NCBI GenBank assembly: GCA_963795335.1
Contig: CAWCHI010000004.1
Location: 62,001-126,000 of the forward strand
Length of the DNA stretch: 64,000 nt
Direction: 5' to 3'
Source of the DNA: Trebonia sp963795335
Lineage (GTDB): Bacteria; Actinomycetota; Actinomycetes; Streptosporangiales; Streptosporangiaceae
Part shown: piece after piece, positions 45,577 to 54,237 of the stretch
Layout: each line of letters begins with the position of its first letter
Position numbering within the stretch: the first letter of the stretch is position 1
Notes under the pieces: generated by a model
Told to the model about the DNA's origin: nothing
The model's input: the letters and a program-made list of their open reading frames with translations, nothing else
Databases searched by the model: none
Position numbers and translations under genes: made by a program

Positions 45577-46553
45577 AGCAGCGCGCTGCCCGCGGGAAAG
45601 TCAGGGTCAGAGTGGTCCGAACGGGGGCGGCGGACCCCGGCCGGCAACGCCGCCCGCGGCGTCCCGGCCCCGAGGCCGGCCAGCGCCCGGCGGACGGCCG
45701 GGCCTGCCGGCGAGCCGACGTCGTCCAGGTCGGCCAGGCCCTCGGCCAGGTCGATCGCCTCTTCGCCGAGGCCGACGGTGAGCGCGATCGTCTCGCACAC
45801 CGCGTCCAGGTCGGCCAGCTCGATGACATTCTGGCCCAGCAGGCCGCGCCAGGCCCGCAGCACCTGGCCGTCGCCGGCGTAGGAGGCGCCCGCGGGCAGG
45901 ATGTAGTAGGTGTCCCAGCGCCGGGTGAGCTGCGCGACCAGGTTGCGCAGCGCCACCGGCTGCGGCAGCTCGTCGCCGATCCAGGCGCTCACCTCGCGCG
46001 GCTTGACCGCCGGGTACGGCATCTCGTCGCCGATGATGAACAGGTAGCCACGGCGGCCCCGCTTGTCGTAGCAGTCGGTCACCGTGTGGCGGGCCATGAA
46101 GTACATCGCCAGCTCGTAGGACTCGGTCTTCTGGCCGCCCCCGCCGCCTTCGAGCAGGATCCGCTCCAGGTCACCGTCCATCCGGTTGTCCGACTCGAAC
46201 TGGCCGACCTGCAGCGGCGCCCGGTCGCAGGTCGCGTCGCCGATGGCGCCGAACAGGAGCTGCGGGTCGGTCGCGTAGCCGCCCTCCTTCAGCAGGCCGA
46301 GCAGCCGCGGCAGCCGCTTCTGCAGCGCCCGCGGCACCGCGCCCATTGAGCCGGTGACATCGAACAGCACCGCGATCGCGAGCGAGGCGGGGTGCTCGCC
46401 GCTGTCGCGGCTCTCCCGCCGGCCGACGTCGTACGGGTCGAGCAGCGGGTGCACGGTGCGCGCACCGGAGTCGCTGTAACCGAAGGCGCTCTTGCCGCCG
46501 CGCAGCCGCTCGGCGGTCTGGTAGACATCGGCTGACCAGCGTCCGCTTCCCAT
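45573..46553 (-). CDS. von Willebrand factor A domain protein
   Basis: 326 residues. MIDAS motif AVLFDVTGSMGAVPRALQ (DxTxS form), with GAIGDATCDRAPL and YLFIIGDEMPY supplying the other loops. N-terminus MGSGRWSADVYQTAERLRGG; no signal peptide, so cytosolic. Soluble vWA proteins commonly act as metal-dependent scaffolds or assemble with an enzyme partner. Start ATG 46553 after AAGGAG. Its stop overlaps the PurA-like start, so a stoichiometric pair is likely. Confidence 0.85.
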   Translation of the reverse strand: MGSGRWSADVYQTAERLRGGKSAFGYSDSGARTVHPLLDPYDVGRRESRDSGEHPASLAIAVLFDVTGSMGAVPRALQKRLPRLLGLLKEGGYATDPQLLFGAIGDATCDRAPLQVGQFESDNRMDGDLERILLEGGGGGQKTESYELAMYFMARHTVTDCYDKRGRRGYLFIIGDEMPYPAVKPREVSAWIGDELPQPVALRNLVAQLTRRWDTYYILPAGASYAGDGQVLRAWRGLLGQNVIELADLDAVCETIALTVGLGEEAIDLAEGLADLDDVGSPAGPAVRRALAGLGAGTPRAALPAGVRRPRSDHSDPDFPAGSALL

Positions 46554-46638
46554 CTGAGTCTCCTTGATATGACGATGCGGGTGTTGCCTGTGGGGGATGA
46601 GGGATTGGGTGACGGCGGGACTGGAACAGGCGGGGGCG

Positions 46639-47424
46639 TCAGGGGCGCAGGGCGTCATCGCTGCCGGGCCGCAGCAGGGCCGGGTGCAGCAGGGTGGCGT
46701 CGCCCCGGCGGTAGAGCCGGGCTCGCGGGCCGCCGCGGGCGCCCCCGGTCTCGGTGTAGCCGCCAGTGGACTCGACGAAGCCGGGGACCGAGAGAACCTT
46801 GCGGTGGAAGTTGCCCGCGTGCAGCTTCTCGCCCCACACGGTCTCGTAGACGTCGCGCAGCTCCGAGACGGTGAACGGCTCGCGGATGAACGCGGTCGCC
46901 AGCGGCGTGTACTCGAGCTTGGCCCGGGCCCGTTCGATCCCGTCGGCGAGGATGCGCGCGTGGTCGAAGGCGAGCTCCCGCCGGCCGGGTGCGTCGACTG
47001 GGGTCCACTGGGCCTCGGCCGCGTCGGTGCCCGGCTGCGCCTCCGGCAGCCCGGGGGCGAAGGCCAGGTAGGCGACCGAGATGACCCGCATCCGGGGGTC
47101 GCGGCCGGGGGCGCCGTAGCTGCCGAGCTGCTCCAGGTGACTGGGGCGGAGGGCCGGGCCGGCTTCCTCGGCCAGCTCGCGGGCGGCGGCCTGGGCCAGG
47201 TCCTCCTCCGTCCGGGTACCCCCGGCGCCGGTTCGGGGCCGGACGAACCCGCCCGGCAGCGCCCAGCTGCCCTGGAACGGCGGCTCCCCCCGCCTGATCA
47301 GCAGCACTTGCAGGCGGCCGTCCCTGATCGTCAGGGCCACCACGTCGACCGTGACGGCCACCGGGTCGTAGTCCCGGGGGTCGTATCCGGCCAGGAAGCT
47401 TGCCGTGTCATCGGTGGCGTCCAC
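46639..47424 (-). CDS. Nudix hydrolase with C-terminal winged helix (NrtR-like regulator)
   Basis: 261 residues from GTG 47424. The Nudix domain begins VTVDVVALTIRDGRLQVLL; the Nudix box region reads GGFVRPRTG and AARELAEEAG (GX5EX7REUXEEXGU in altered form with an insertion). The C-terminus (TAFIREPFTVSELRDVYETV, NFHRKVLSVPGFVESTG) is the wHTH of the NrtR group, which represses NAD-metabolism genes and senses ADP-ribose. It is the first gene of the NrtR-vWA-PurA-like set; 85 bases separate it from the vWA gene. Confidence 0.85.
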   Translation of the reverse strand: MDATDDTASFLAGYDPRDYDPVAVTVDVVALTIRDGRLQVLLIRRGEPPFQGSWALPGGFVRPRTGAGGTRTEEDLAQAAARELAEEAGPALRPSHLEQLGSYGAPGRDPRMRVISVAYLAFAPGLPEAQPGTDAAEAQWTPVDAPGRRELAFDHARILADGIERARAKLEYTPLATAFIREPFTVSELRDVYETVWGEKLHAGNFHRKVLSVPGFVESTGGYTETGGARGGPRARLYRRGDATLLHPALLRPGSDDALRP

Positions 47425-47471
47425 GCGCAGCCACCCCCCGTTCGGTCGTCTCGCCTTGTCTTTCTCTTCTT

Positions 47472-47499
47472 GAGAAGGACTCGATATGAGAATAACTCG
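47472..47499. promoter_or_regulatory. Direct repeat upstream of the NrtR-like gene
   Basis: GAGAAGGACTCG-ATAT-GAGAATAACTCG: two 12-bp units, 10 of 12 identical, centred about 60 bases upstream of the GTG. An adjoining CTTCT-TG-AGAAG dyad overlaps the left unit. Candidate autoregulatory site. Confidence 0.45.
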
Positions 47500-47582
47500 G
47501 GGGAGGCGGAGAGTCAATGCGGGGCCGGGCGACCGCGGCCGAGGGGCGCGTGGAGGCGGCCGGGCGGGATGGCTGTCCGGGC

Positions 47583-47630
47583 GCGCGGCGGGCGGGGGGG
47601 CGCCGCGGCGGGCGGGGGGGCGCCGCGGCG
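47583..47630. repeat. 20-bp GC tandem repeat
   Basis: Two and a half copies of a 20-base unit built on CGCGGCGGGCGGGGGGG, between the Nudix and cvnD genes. Non-coding. Confidence 0.8.
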
Positions 47631-47681
47631 CCGCCAGGAACGGCTCCCGGTGCGGTCCCGGCGGGGGGTGCCGCGGTGCGG

Positions 47682-48293
47682 CTAGGAACGGCCCCCGGTG
47701 CGGGCGCCGGAGGTCAGCGCGAGCGCGTCGGCCAAGCTCTCGATCAGGGCGATCAGGGTGCTCTTGACCGAGGCCTGGTCCCGCGCGTCGCACAGCACCA
47801 GGGGCACGTTGTCCTCCAGGTCGAGCGCCATCCTGATCTCGGTCGGGTCGTACTGCGGGGCGTCGGCGAAGCAGTTGACGGCGACCAGGAACGGCACGTC
47901 GCGGGTCTCGAAGTAGCTGACCGAGGGGAAGCAGTCCTCCAGCCGCCGCACGTCAGCGAGCACGACCGCGCCGAGGGCGCCGTAGGCGAGCTCGTCCCAC
48001 ATGAACCAGAACCGCTCCTGGCCCGGCACCCCGAACAGGTACAGCACCAGCTTGTCGCTGATGGTGATCCGGCCGAAGTCGAGCGCGACCGTGGTCGTCG
48101 TCTTGTCCGGCAGCCCGGCCAGGTTGTCCCGGCCGACGCTGGCGGTGCTCAGCGGTTCCTCGGTCAGCAGCGGGCGGACCTCGCTGATGGCGCTGACCAG
48201 CGTCGTCTTGCCAGCGCCGAAGCCACCTGCGATGAGGATCTTGTGCGCGGTGAGGGCCGGGACGCCCTCGGGGTCAGAGTGCGCGGAGTCCAT
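47682..48293 (-). CDS. cvnD: Conservon GTPase CvnD
   Basis: 203 residues, small Ras-like GTPase. G1 LIAGGFGAGKTTLVSAISE, G3 region VLYLFGVPGQERFW, and VAVNCFADAP in place of NKxD. Conservons form membrane complexes, loosely like a GPCR system, that control development and secondary metabolism in actinobacteria. The start (ATG 48293) overlaps the end of cvnC by 20 bases. Confidence 0.92.
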   Translation of the reverse strand: MDSAHSDPEGVPALTAHKILIAGGFGAGKTTLVSAISEVRPLLTEEPLSTASVGRDNLAGLPDKTTTTVALDFGRITISDKLVLYLFGVPGQERFWFMWDELAYGALGAVVLADVRRLEDCFPSVSYFETRDVPFLVAVNCFADAPQYDPTEIRMALDLEDNVPLVLCDARDQASVKSTLIALIESLADALALTSGARTGGRS

Positions 48294-48699
48294 TGAGCAG
48301 CTCCTGGAGCACGTTGTTGTCGGGACGCAGGCCGGCCGACGGCCGCTGCCGGACCACATTCACGCTGCCGGACATGATCAGGTCACTGAGCAGCACGCGG
48401 ACCACGCCGAGGGGCAGCGCGGTGCCCGCGGCGATATCGGCCACCGTCGCCTGCCGCTCGCACAAGGCCAGGATCCGCCGGTGCTCGGGCGTGCGGCGGA
48501 GCGGGTCCTCTTCGTCGGCACCGCCGCCGGGCACGGCCACCACCACCGCGACCACGTCGAGGACCTCGCCGTCGGCCGCCTCGGTCCGGCCCCCGGTGAC
48601 CGCGTAGGGACGGACCACCGGGCCGGAGTCGCGGCGGACCCACTGGGCGGGCTGCGGCTGCGGGCGCCCGCGGACGGGGTAATTGCCGTCGGCCGACAT
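48274..48699 (-). CDS. cvnC: Conservon protein CvnC (DUF742)
   Basis: 141 residues. A variable N-terminal part (VRPYAVTGGRTEA is the usual DUF742 start), then a winged-helix-like core: HRRILALCERQATVADIAAG, GVVRVLLSDLIMSG, and the C-terminal LQELLNGLRAL. Adapter between CvnA and CvnD. Confidence 0.9.
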   Translation of the reverse strand: MSADGNYPVRGRPQPQPAQWVRRDSGPVVRPYAVTGGRTEAADGEVLDVVAVVVAVPGGGADEEDPLRRTPEHRRILALCERQATVADIAAGTALPLGVVRVLLSDLIMSGSVNVVRQRPSAGLRPDNNVLQELLNGLRAL

Positions 48700-48702
48700 G
48701 GG

Positions 48703-49134
48703 TTACTCCGCCACGGTTCGGGCCGACGGGAACCGCGCGTGCGACGCCAGGTGCGGACGGGCCCGTTTGACCAGCATCGCCATCTCGTAGGCGACCAGGC
48801 CCGCATCGGCGTCGGCCGGGCACAGCGCTGCCAGGCAGCTGCCCTCCCCCGCTGCGATGACGAACAGCAGCCCCTGTTCGAGTTCGATCACCGTCTGCCG
48901 CACGCCGCCCGCGCGGAACCGCTCACCGGTTCCGGTCGCCAGGCTCTGCAGGGCGGCGGCGACGGCCGACAGGTGCTCGGCGTCCTCCCGCGACAGATCC
49001 CGCGAGGACGCGAGGAGCAGGCCATCCCGGGACAAGATGACGGCCCGCTTGAAATCGGGGACACGCGAGGCCAGGTCGTCGAGGAGCCAGGCGAGATCTC
49101 GCTCCGCCACCCCCGCGCCCTCGTCAGGAGTCAC
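48703..49134 (-). CDS. cvnB: Conservon protein CvnB (roadblock/LC7)
   Basis: 143 residues from GTG 49134: DLAWLLDDLASRVPDFKRAVILSRDG, LLLASSRDLSREDAEHL and GGVRQTVIELEQGLLFVIAAG, a MglB-like roadblock fold and putative GTPase-activating partner of CvnD. Start overlaps the cvnA stop. Confidence 0.92.
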   Translation of the reverse strand: MTPDEGAGVAERDLAWLLDDLASRVPDFKRAVILSRDGLLLASSRDLSREDAEHLSAVAAALQSLATGTGERFRAGGVRQTVIELEQGLLFVIAAGEGSCLAALCPADADAGLVAYEMAMLVKRARPHLASHARFPSARTVAE

Positions 49135-50774
49135 GATTCCTCCTCGTTGTCGGGGGCAAAACCGAGGACTGGCCGGTCGTTCCGTGTCTCCAGGTCCCAC
49201 GGCTTCCACTCGCGCCGGGGCTCGGCGTCACCCGGGCCGTCCAGGTCCCGCCGGGCGTCGGCGTCACCCGGGCCGCTGTCGGGGGTGTCCTCGTCGGCGG
49301 CCCGGCTGCGGTGCCAGCTGCGCTGGAGCGAGGCGGCCAGCCGCCGGGCGTCGTCAGGTGCGGGCGCGTCCGCCCGGCTGCGCCCGGCCGGGCGCTCGGC
49401 CGCTTCCTGCGGCTGCGGCTGCTTGTCGCCGCGGATCCGGCGGGGCAGGCCATGGAAGGTGGTCGGCGCGGGCGGCGCGCCGGCAACCGCGGTCGCCGGC
49501 CCGGACTCGTCCAGTCCCAGCGGCCCGGTCCCCCCGGCGGCGACGCCGACCAGGGACAGCGCGTTCGACGAGCGCAGCCGCAGCGAGGACGCGCCGGCCG
49601 GGCCGCTCTCCGGGATCACCGGCTGGATGAGGATGTCGGGAAGGAGCACGATCGCCTTCGTTCCGCGGTAGGGCGAGGGGGTGAGGGACACCTCGATCCC
49701 GTGCCTGGCCGCTAGCAGGCCCGCCACGAACAGCCCGAGCCGGTCGGCGTCCACCAGGTCGAAGTCCGGCGGCCGGGCCAGCCGCTGGTTGAGCTCACCG
49801 AGCTGGTCGGCGGCGATGCCGAGGCCGCGGTCCTCTACCTCGACCGCGAACCCATTGGCCACCCGCTCGGCCCTGACCTCGACCTTGGTCGCCGACGGGG
49901 AGAACAGGGTCGCGTTCTCGATCAGCTCGGCCAGCAGGTGGATCAGGTCGTTGACGGCGGTGGCGCTGACCGCTTCCTCGGTCTCGGTCCGGACCACCAC
50001 CCGCCGGTAGTCCTCGGTCTCGGCCACGGCCGCCCGGATGACGTCGATCACCGGCACCGGGCCCATCCGCGGGCGGGCCGCGGGGGCGCCGCTGAGCACG
50101 GTCAGGCTGTCGGCGTGCCGCCGCATCCGGGTGGTGAGGTGGTCCAGCGCGAACAGGTCGGCCAGCGCCGACGGGCTGGCCGCCTGCTGCTCCAGCGTGT
50201 CGATGATGCGCAGCTGCCGCAGCAGCAGCGACTGGTTACGGCGGCCGAGGCTGGTCAGGACCTGACGGAAGCCGCCGCGCAGCCGCGCCTCGGACGCGGC
50301 CGCGTTCAGCGCGGTCGCCTGGATCCGGTCCAGCGCGGCGCCCACCTCTGCGAACTCGGCCACCCGGGTGGCCGGCGGCGGTACCGGCAGCTGCGCGGCC
50401 CGGCTGTCCGTGTCCGACCCCTGCCGGAGCCGGTCCACCGTGGCCGGCAGCTGCTCATCGGCCAGGTAGCGGGCGACGGCGCCCAGCCGGTCCGCCTCGC
50501 GGGCCAGCCGCCGGGCAAAGGCCCAGATCAGCACCACGGTGACGAGCGCGACGAGCAGCCCGGCGCCGGCTAGCGCGGCCGCCTCGGTCAGCGCCCGGCG
50601 CCCGGGGCCGCCCATGACCCCGCGCAGCCGTCCGGTCAGCACCAGGCCGGCGAACGCGCCCCACGCCAGCACGAGCACGACAACAGGCACCGTGACGCGG
50701 GTCAGGAGATAGAAACCAATCGAATGGGCCGCGCCGCGCGGAGGCCGCCGACCCGCGGAACTTGGTACCCCCAT
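49131..50774 (-). CDS. cvnA: Conservon sensor kinase-like protein CvnA
   Basis: 547 residues from ATG 50774. Two membrane helices (LTRVTVPVVVLVLAWGAFAG; AGLLVALVTVVLIWAF), a short cytosolic linker, and a HATPase_c domain: LLAELIENATLFSPSATKVEV (N-box), VEDRGLGIAADQLGEL (G1), GLFVAGLLAARHGIEVSL. It lacks a phosphoacceptor-His box as usual. The C-terminal 150 residues are low-complexity and charged. First gene of cvnABCD; no cvnE P450 follows. Confidence 0.92.
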   Translation of the reverse strand: MGVPSSAGRRPPRGAAHSIGFYLLTRVTVPVVVLVLAWGAFAGLVLTGRLRGVMGGPGRRALTEAAALAGAGLLVALVTVVLIWAFARRLAREADRLGAVARYLADEQLPATVDRLRQGSDTDSRAAQLPVPPPATRVAEFAEVGAALDRIQATALNAAASEARLRGGFRQVLTSLGRRNQSLLLRQLRIIDTLEQQAASPSALADLFALDHLTTRMRRHADSLTVLSGAPAARPRMGPVPVIDVIRAAVAETEDYRRVVVRTETEEAVSATAVNDLIHLLAELIENATLFSPSATKVEVRAERVANGFAVEVEDRGLGIAADQLGELNQRLARPPDFDLVDADRLGLFVAGLLAARHGIEVSLTPSPYRGTKAIVLLPDILIQPVIPESGPAGASSLRLRSSNALSLVGVAAGGTGPLGLDESGPATAVAGAPPAPTTFHGLPRRIRGDKQPQPQEAAERPAGRSRADAPAPDDARRLAASLQRSWHRSRAADEDTPDSGPGDADARRDLDGPGDAEPRREWKPWDLETRNDRPVLGFAPDNEEES

Positions 50775-51652
50775 GCAGCTTCTCCTGCGACTTCCGGCAC
50801 GTGTAACCCGTGCGTCAGCGTCTACCTTATTACGTACCGATTGTCCGCTACCCGAACAGTGCAACTTACGCGCAGGTTTTCTGGCCCGTTTTCGGCCACA
50901 TGATCGCAACATCTGGACGCGCGGGCCGTTAATGAGGCGACGGACTTATCTCCATAAACGTGGTAATTCGAATACTTGCTTGAAACATATAGGATGACCA
51001 TTCCGGCAGGGGCAGCGCCTGCCGCGGGCCAGGCGTCCAGCGGGCCCGGCGCCGACCAGGCCGGCACTTCCGCCGCCGGCCAGGATGCGGGCGGGGCGGG
51101 CGGGCGGCTCCCGGGCGGGAAATGCGGCGCCGGATCAAAAGCGACGGCCCCGGGCGAGCGGGCGCGTTCTCCCGGGCGCTGGAGCAACGGGCGCCGATTC
51201 GCCCGGCGGCCGATCGCGGGCGGGGGGCAGGGTGTAATTGCGAACGTCGGCCGGCCCGGCGGCGCCAGGCCGGCCGGCGCGAAATTCACGGCCACCAATA
51301 CGGGCGGCCGCCGTCCCACTGAGCGCCCGGCCGCGACCCGGCAACGCGCTTGTGCCCTGCGATTATCCCAGTCCCGGATAAGCGGTGACGCCTACTGCTT
51401 TTCTGGTGGCCGCCGCGCCCGCCGCCGGTCCGTCACGCGACCAGCGGCGGCGGCGAGGGGCCAGGGCCTGCGAGCGGCCTGCATTCCCGGTCGGTAAAGG
51501 GAGCTTTTCACGCAGTCGCCCGGGATGACCGAGGGTCATCAGCGAGGCGAGATCCCAGCTACGTTCGGTATATTGGCCGGGATCGCTACCCTGGTGGACT
51601 GCGACCTCAGCGTGGCCTATGTGTGACCTTGGGCGTGCACAATGGTCACCGA
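50775..51652. other. Intergenic region between the conservon and tRNA-Arg
   Basis: 878 bases. 50775-50990 is AT-richer and should contain the cvn promoter. From 51000 to 51500 there is a plus-strand open frame (start ATG 50994, after AGG) whose product is Ala/Gly/Arg/Pro-rich and resembles nothing I know; I regard it as doubtful. 51560-51650 should carry the tRNA promoter. Confidence 0.5.
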
Positions 51653-51726
51653 GCGCCAGTAGCTCAGACGGATAGAGCGGCTGCCTTCTAAGCAGCGGGT
51701 CGCGGGTTCGAATCCTGCCTGGCGCA
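51653..51726 (+). tRNA. tRNA-Arg(UCU)
   Basis: Complete cloverleaf: acceptor GCGCCAG/CTGGCGC, D-arm GCTC/GAGC, anticodon stem GCTGC/GCAGC with loop CTTCTAA (anticodon TCT at 51687-51689), T-arm GCGGGTTCGAATCCTGC. CCA is not encoded. It reads AGA codons, rare in this genome. It serves as the integration site of the island to its right. Confidence 0.97.
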
Positions 51727-51727
51727 C
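51682..51727. repeat. Left attachment repeat (attL), in tRNA-Arg 3' half
   Basis: 46 bases shared with 59053-59098 with one mismatch (51690 A versus 59061 G); the last 37 are identical. Runs from the anticodon stem to one base past the discriminator, the usual crossover segment for tyrosine recombinases. Confidence 0.9.
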
Positions 51728-51882
51728 CGAGTTTCTGCACCTGATCGGTGCCCTGCACGGCGCGAGCAAGCATCGCGGGCTGGGCAGGGATTTGTCTACT
51801 GGGGATGCATTTCAGAATCGGCGCACCGGCGCTGCGGATCTCAGCTTGACCCTGCCGGGCCGCGGATCTGCGAGGGGCGTCG

Positions 51883-52109
51883 ATGACAGATAGGCCGATA
51901 AGGGACGCGCCCCCGGATGACGCCATGGAGGCATCGGAAGCCCGTGCCCGCCGTTTCGACCTGACGCGCTCAGAGTCTGCCCGGAGCCAACTTGCCCGCG
52001 CGAAGCGGGGGTCCCGCACGCCTCCGTCGATGCCGGGGACCTGGCATGGTTTACCGCTGCCTTCGGTGACTTGGCTGCCCCGGACGTGATGTCCCGGACC
52101 GGGCAGTGA
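51883..52109 (+). pseudogene. VapB-type antitoxin relic
   Basis: The N-terminus MTDRPIRDAPPDDAMEASEA aligns with the intact VapB at 58267 (MTDILIRDVPDDVVAALEAH). After RSQLARAKR the frame moves; in the next frame HASVDAGDLAWF and FGDLAAPDVMSRTGQ match the VapB C-terminus (VSTGDLTRFGDTFSDLADPD). The toxin that should follow the TGA at 52107 is missing. A dead paralogue of the right-end antitoxin. Confidence 0.8.
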
Positions 52110-52164
52110 GCCGTTATACGCGTGCGCGCACCGGAAGGCTTGGCGACGTCCGGCCACATCCAGC

Positions 52165-52248
52165 GTCCAGATGACGATGAGAGATCCGTCCAAGTGACCA
52201 TGAAGTAACCGTCTAAGTGACCATGGTGTGACCGTCTAAGTGACCACG
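52165..52248. repeat. 23-bp repeat array (3.6 units) before the DUF4143 ATPase
   Basis: Units start at 52165 (decayed), 52188, 52211 and 52234 (partial), core GTCYAAGTGACCATG. Strict 23-base period, about two helix turns. Ends about 30 bases before the ATPase start. Likely a cooperative repressor or self-binding site. Confidence 0.85.
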
Positions 52249-52278
52249 TCAATCAGGTTGATGAGGCAAACTGAGGGC

Positions 52279-53532
52279 ATGGCCACCTTGCCTGACCTTA
52301 TTCCGCGGCGTGCGCAGAGCCTGGTATCCGATGCGCTCGAGGACACGCGCGTGGTACTTGTCAACGGCGCCCGGCAGGCTGGCAAGAGCACCTTGACCAG
52401 GCTGGCTGCCGATGGCCGACCGGGGACGGCGGTGCGACTCCTCGACGACGCGGCTACGCTACGGGCTGCACACGATGACCCGGCAGGATTTGTCGACCAC
52501 GACCGGCTCATGGTCATCGACGAGATCCAGCTGGCGCCTGAGCTGCTAAGGGCGATCAAGGTGCTGGTCGACCTGGATCCCCGGCCAGGACGCTTCCTGC
52601 TGACCGGCTCCTCACGAGTCCTCGCCCTGCGCACACTCCCCGACGCGCTTCCAGGGCGCATGGAGATCATCGAGCTGTGGCCGTTTTCCCAGGGAGAGAT
52701 GCACGACGGGCCAGACCTGTTCATCGACGCGGCCTTCCGCCACGGACCCGGCCTTGAGCGGTCGTCTCGGTTGCGTAAACGTGACTACCTCGAACTGGCC
52801 GTCGCCGGCGGGTTCCCTGAGGCGGTCCGCCGTACTCCCAGGCGCCGGTCGGCCTTCTTCGCCTCCTACCTGTCCACCCTTATCGAGCGCGACGTCCTCC
52901 AGGTCAGCAGCATCGAGCGGCAAGGGGACATGTTCAGGCTGCTCGCACTCCTGGCAGGGCGGGTGAGCGGCCTGCTCGTGCCGGGCACTCTCGCCGGGCA
53001 GGCAGGGATCCCGCGGACAACCCTGGTGCGCTACCTGGAACTGTTGGCCACTGTGTTCCTCATCAAGAGCATCCCCGCCTGGTCGACTGGGCAGACAGCC
53101 AGGGCCGTCGGCACCCCGAAACTGGCCTTCGTCGACACAGGCATCGTCTGCCACCTCATCGGCCAGGACGTCGCGCGCCTGGACGAGCCTGACGGTGCCG
53201 CCGGGCCAGTCCTGGAGAACTTCGTCGTCATGGAACTGGCCCGGCAACTGACCTGGGCAGGCGAGCGCGGCCGCCTCTACCATTACCGCACGAAGGACAA
53301 GCTTGAAGTCGACGCGGTCATCGAAACCCCCGACGGCCGCGTCATAGGAGTAGAGGTCAAGGCCGGGGCGACCGTCCGCACCGAGGATCTCGCCGGCCTC
53401 CGCAACCTGGCGGGCAATCTCGGTGACAAGTTCGTCGCCGGATACGTCCTCTACACCGGCCAGCAGACCCTCTCCTATGGCGGCAACATCAAAGCGCTGC
53501 CGATCGACTCACTATGGCGCTTGGCCCCGTGA
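52279..53532 (+). CDS. AAA+ ATPase with DUF4143 domain (COG1373)
   Basis: 417 residues. AAA_14 domain: Walker A VVLVNGARQAGKSTLTRLA, Walker B LMVIDEIQLAPEL, sensor region FLLTGSSRVLAL. DUF4143 follows: LIERDVLQVSSIE, IPRTTLVRYLELLATVFLI, LAFVDTGIVCHLIG, and a restriction-endonuclease-like C-terminus with LEVDAVIETPDGRVIGVEVKAG (D-ExK pattern). Role unknown; the family is common in mobile elements. Start ATG 52279 after GAGGG; 52261 is an alternative. It is intact, while its cousin at 59444 is truncated. Confidence 0.88.
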   Translation: MATLPDLIPRRAQSLVSDALEDTRVVLVNGARQAGKSTLTRLAADGRPGTAVRLLDDAATLRAAHDDPAGFVDHDRLMVIDEIQLAPELLRAIKVLVDLDPRPGRFLLTGSSRVLALRTLPDALPGRMEIIELWPFSQGEMHDGPDLFIDAAFRHGPGLERSSRLRKRDYLELAVAGGFPEAVRRTPRRRSAFFASYLSTLIERDVLQVSSIERQGDMFRLLALLAGRVSGLLVPGTLAGQAGIPRTTLVRYLELLATVFLIKSIPAWSTGQTARAVGTPKLAFVDTGIVCHLIGQDVARLDEPDGAAGPVLENFVVMELARQLTWAGERGRLYHYRTKDKLEVDAVIETPDGRVIGVEVKAGATVRTEDLAGLRNLAGNLGDKFVAGYVLYTGQQTLSYGGNIKALPIDSLWRLAP

Positions 53533-53579
53533 CAGAAGCTGTCAGCCTAGCCCAGGCAAAACGGTCCGGGACCCGCCTC

Positions 53580-54136
53580 TCAACGTGTACTCCTGCTGGG
53601 ACCGCCAGCATCGTCGTTACCGTCCAAGCCTGAGCACAGAGGGGCTTCGGCGCTCATGAGGCCGGCCAGCACCGCGAAGCCGTGGTCGACATGCACCTGC
53701 AGCTGGGTGCCTCGTCCGCGGCGGCGCCACGGCCTATCAGCAGGTCGGCGATCATGGCAACGAGGTGGGCCTCCTTCAAGACCGCGCGCTCGCGCAGGGG
53801 CCGGCGTTGCCGCGAGGATGGCGCGAGGCGGTCGCTGGCCAGCCGGTTCTGCTCGAGAGGGGCAACGATGAGGTCGACCGTGCGACGCATGGCCGGCCAG
53901 GGCGGTACGCCGGCGGGCACGGACGCCATCGCCTCGGTTACCCATTCGGTGAGCCGCCGCTCGCCGTCGAAGAGCACCTCGCGCTTGTCGGGGAAGTGCC
54001 TGAAGTAGGTGCGCTCGGTCACGCCGGCCCGGGCGGCAATCTCGGCCGTGGTTACGGAGTCGAATCCGCACTCGAGAAAGAGCTCGAGCGCCGCCTTCTC
54101 CAGACGCTCACGCGCTTCCCTTCCGCTTCTGGGCAT
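53580..54136 (-). CDS. TetR-family repressor (frameshift near 3' end)
   Basis: Start ATG 54136: RERLEKAALELFLECGFDSV, HTH TTAEIAARAGVTERTYFRHF and FPDKREVLFDGE. The frame as read stops at 53654 (160 residues); a one-base shift near 53720 gives the usual TetR ending VHVDHGFAVLAGLMSAEAP and a normal length of about 185. Divergent from the oxidoreductase gene, with two palindromic operators between them. Confidence 0.85.
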
Positions 54137-54151
54137 GCGGAAAGTCTCGCG

Positions 54152-54203
54152 CACGTAGTGTCAGTCACTGACACTACGTGGTAGCGTCAGTGACTGACAC
54201 TAC
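54152..54203. promoter_or_regulatory. Twin TetR operators
   Basis: First: perfect 14-bp arms around one base (54152-54180; CACGTAGTGTCAGT and complement). Second, abutting: GTAGCGTCAGT-G-ACTGACACTAC (54181-54203), one mismatch per arm. The second covers the region just upstream of the oxidoreductase leader, so it should block both promoters. Confidence 0.9.
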
Positions 54204-54237
54204 AAACATCGCTGGTGCATTCACGAAGGAGAGCGTC

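Noticed and set aside
50994..51497. Possible plus-strand gene before tRNA-Arg
   Set aside because: Low-complexity Ala/Gly/Arg/Pro product, weak ribosome site, no family resemblance.
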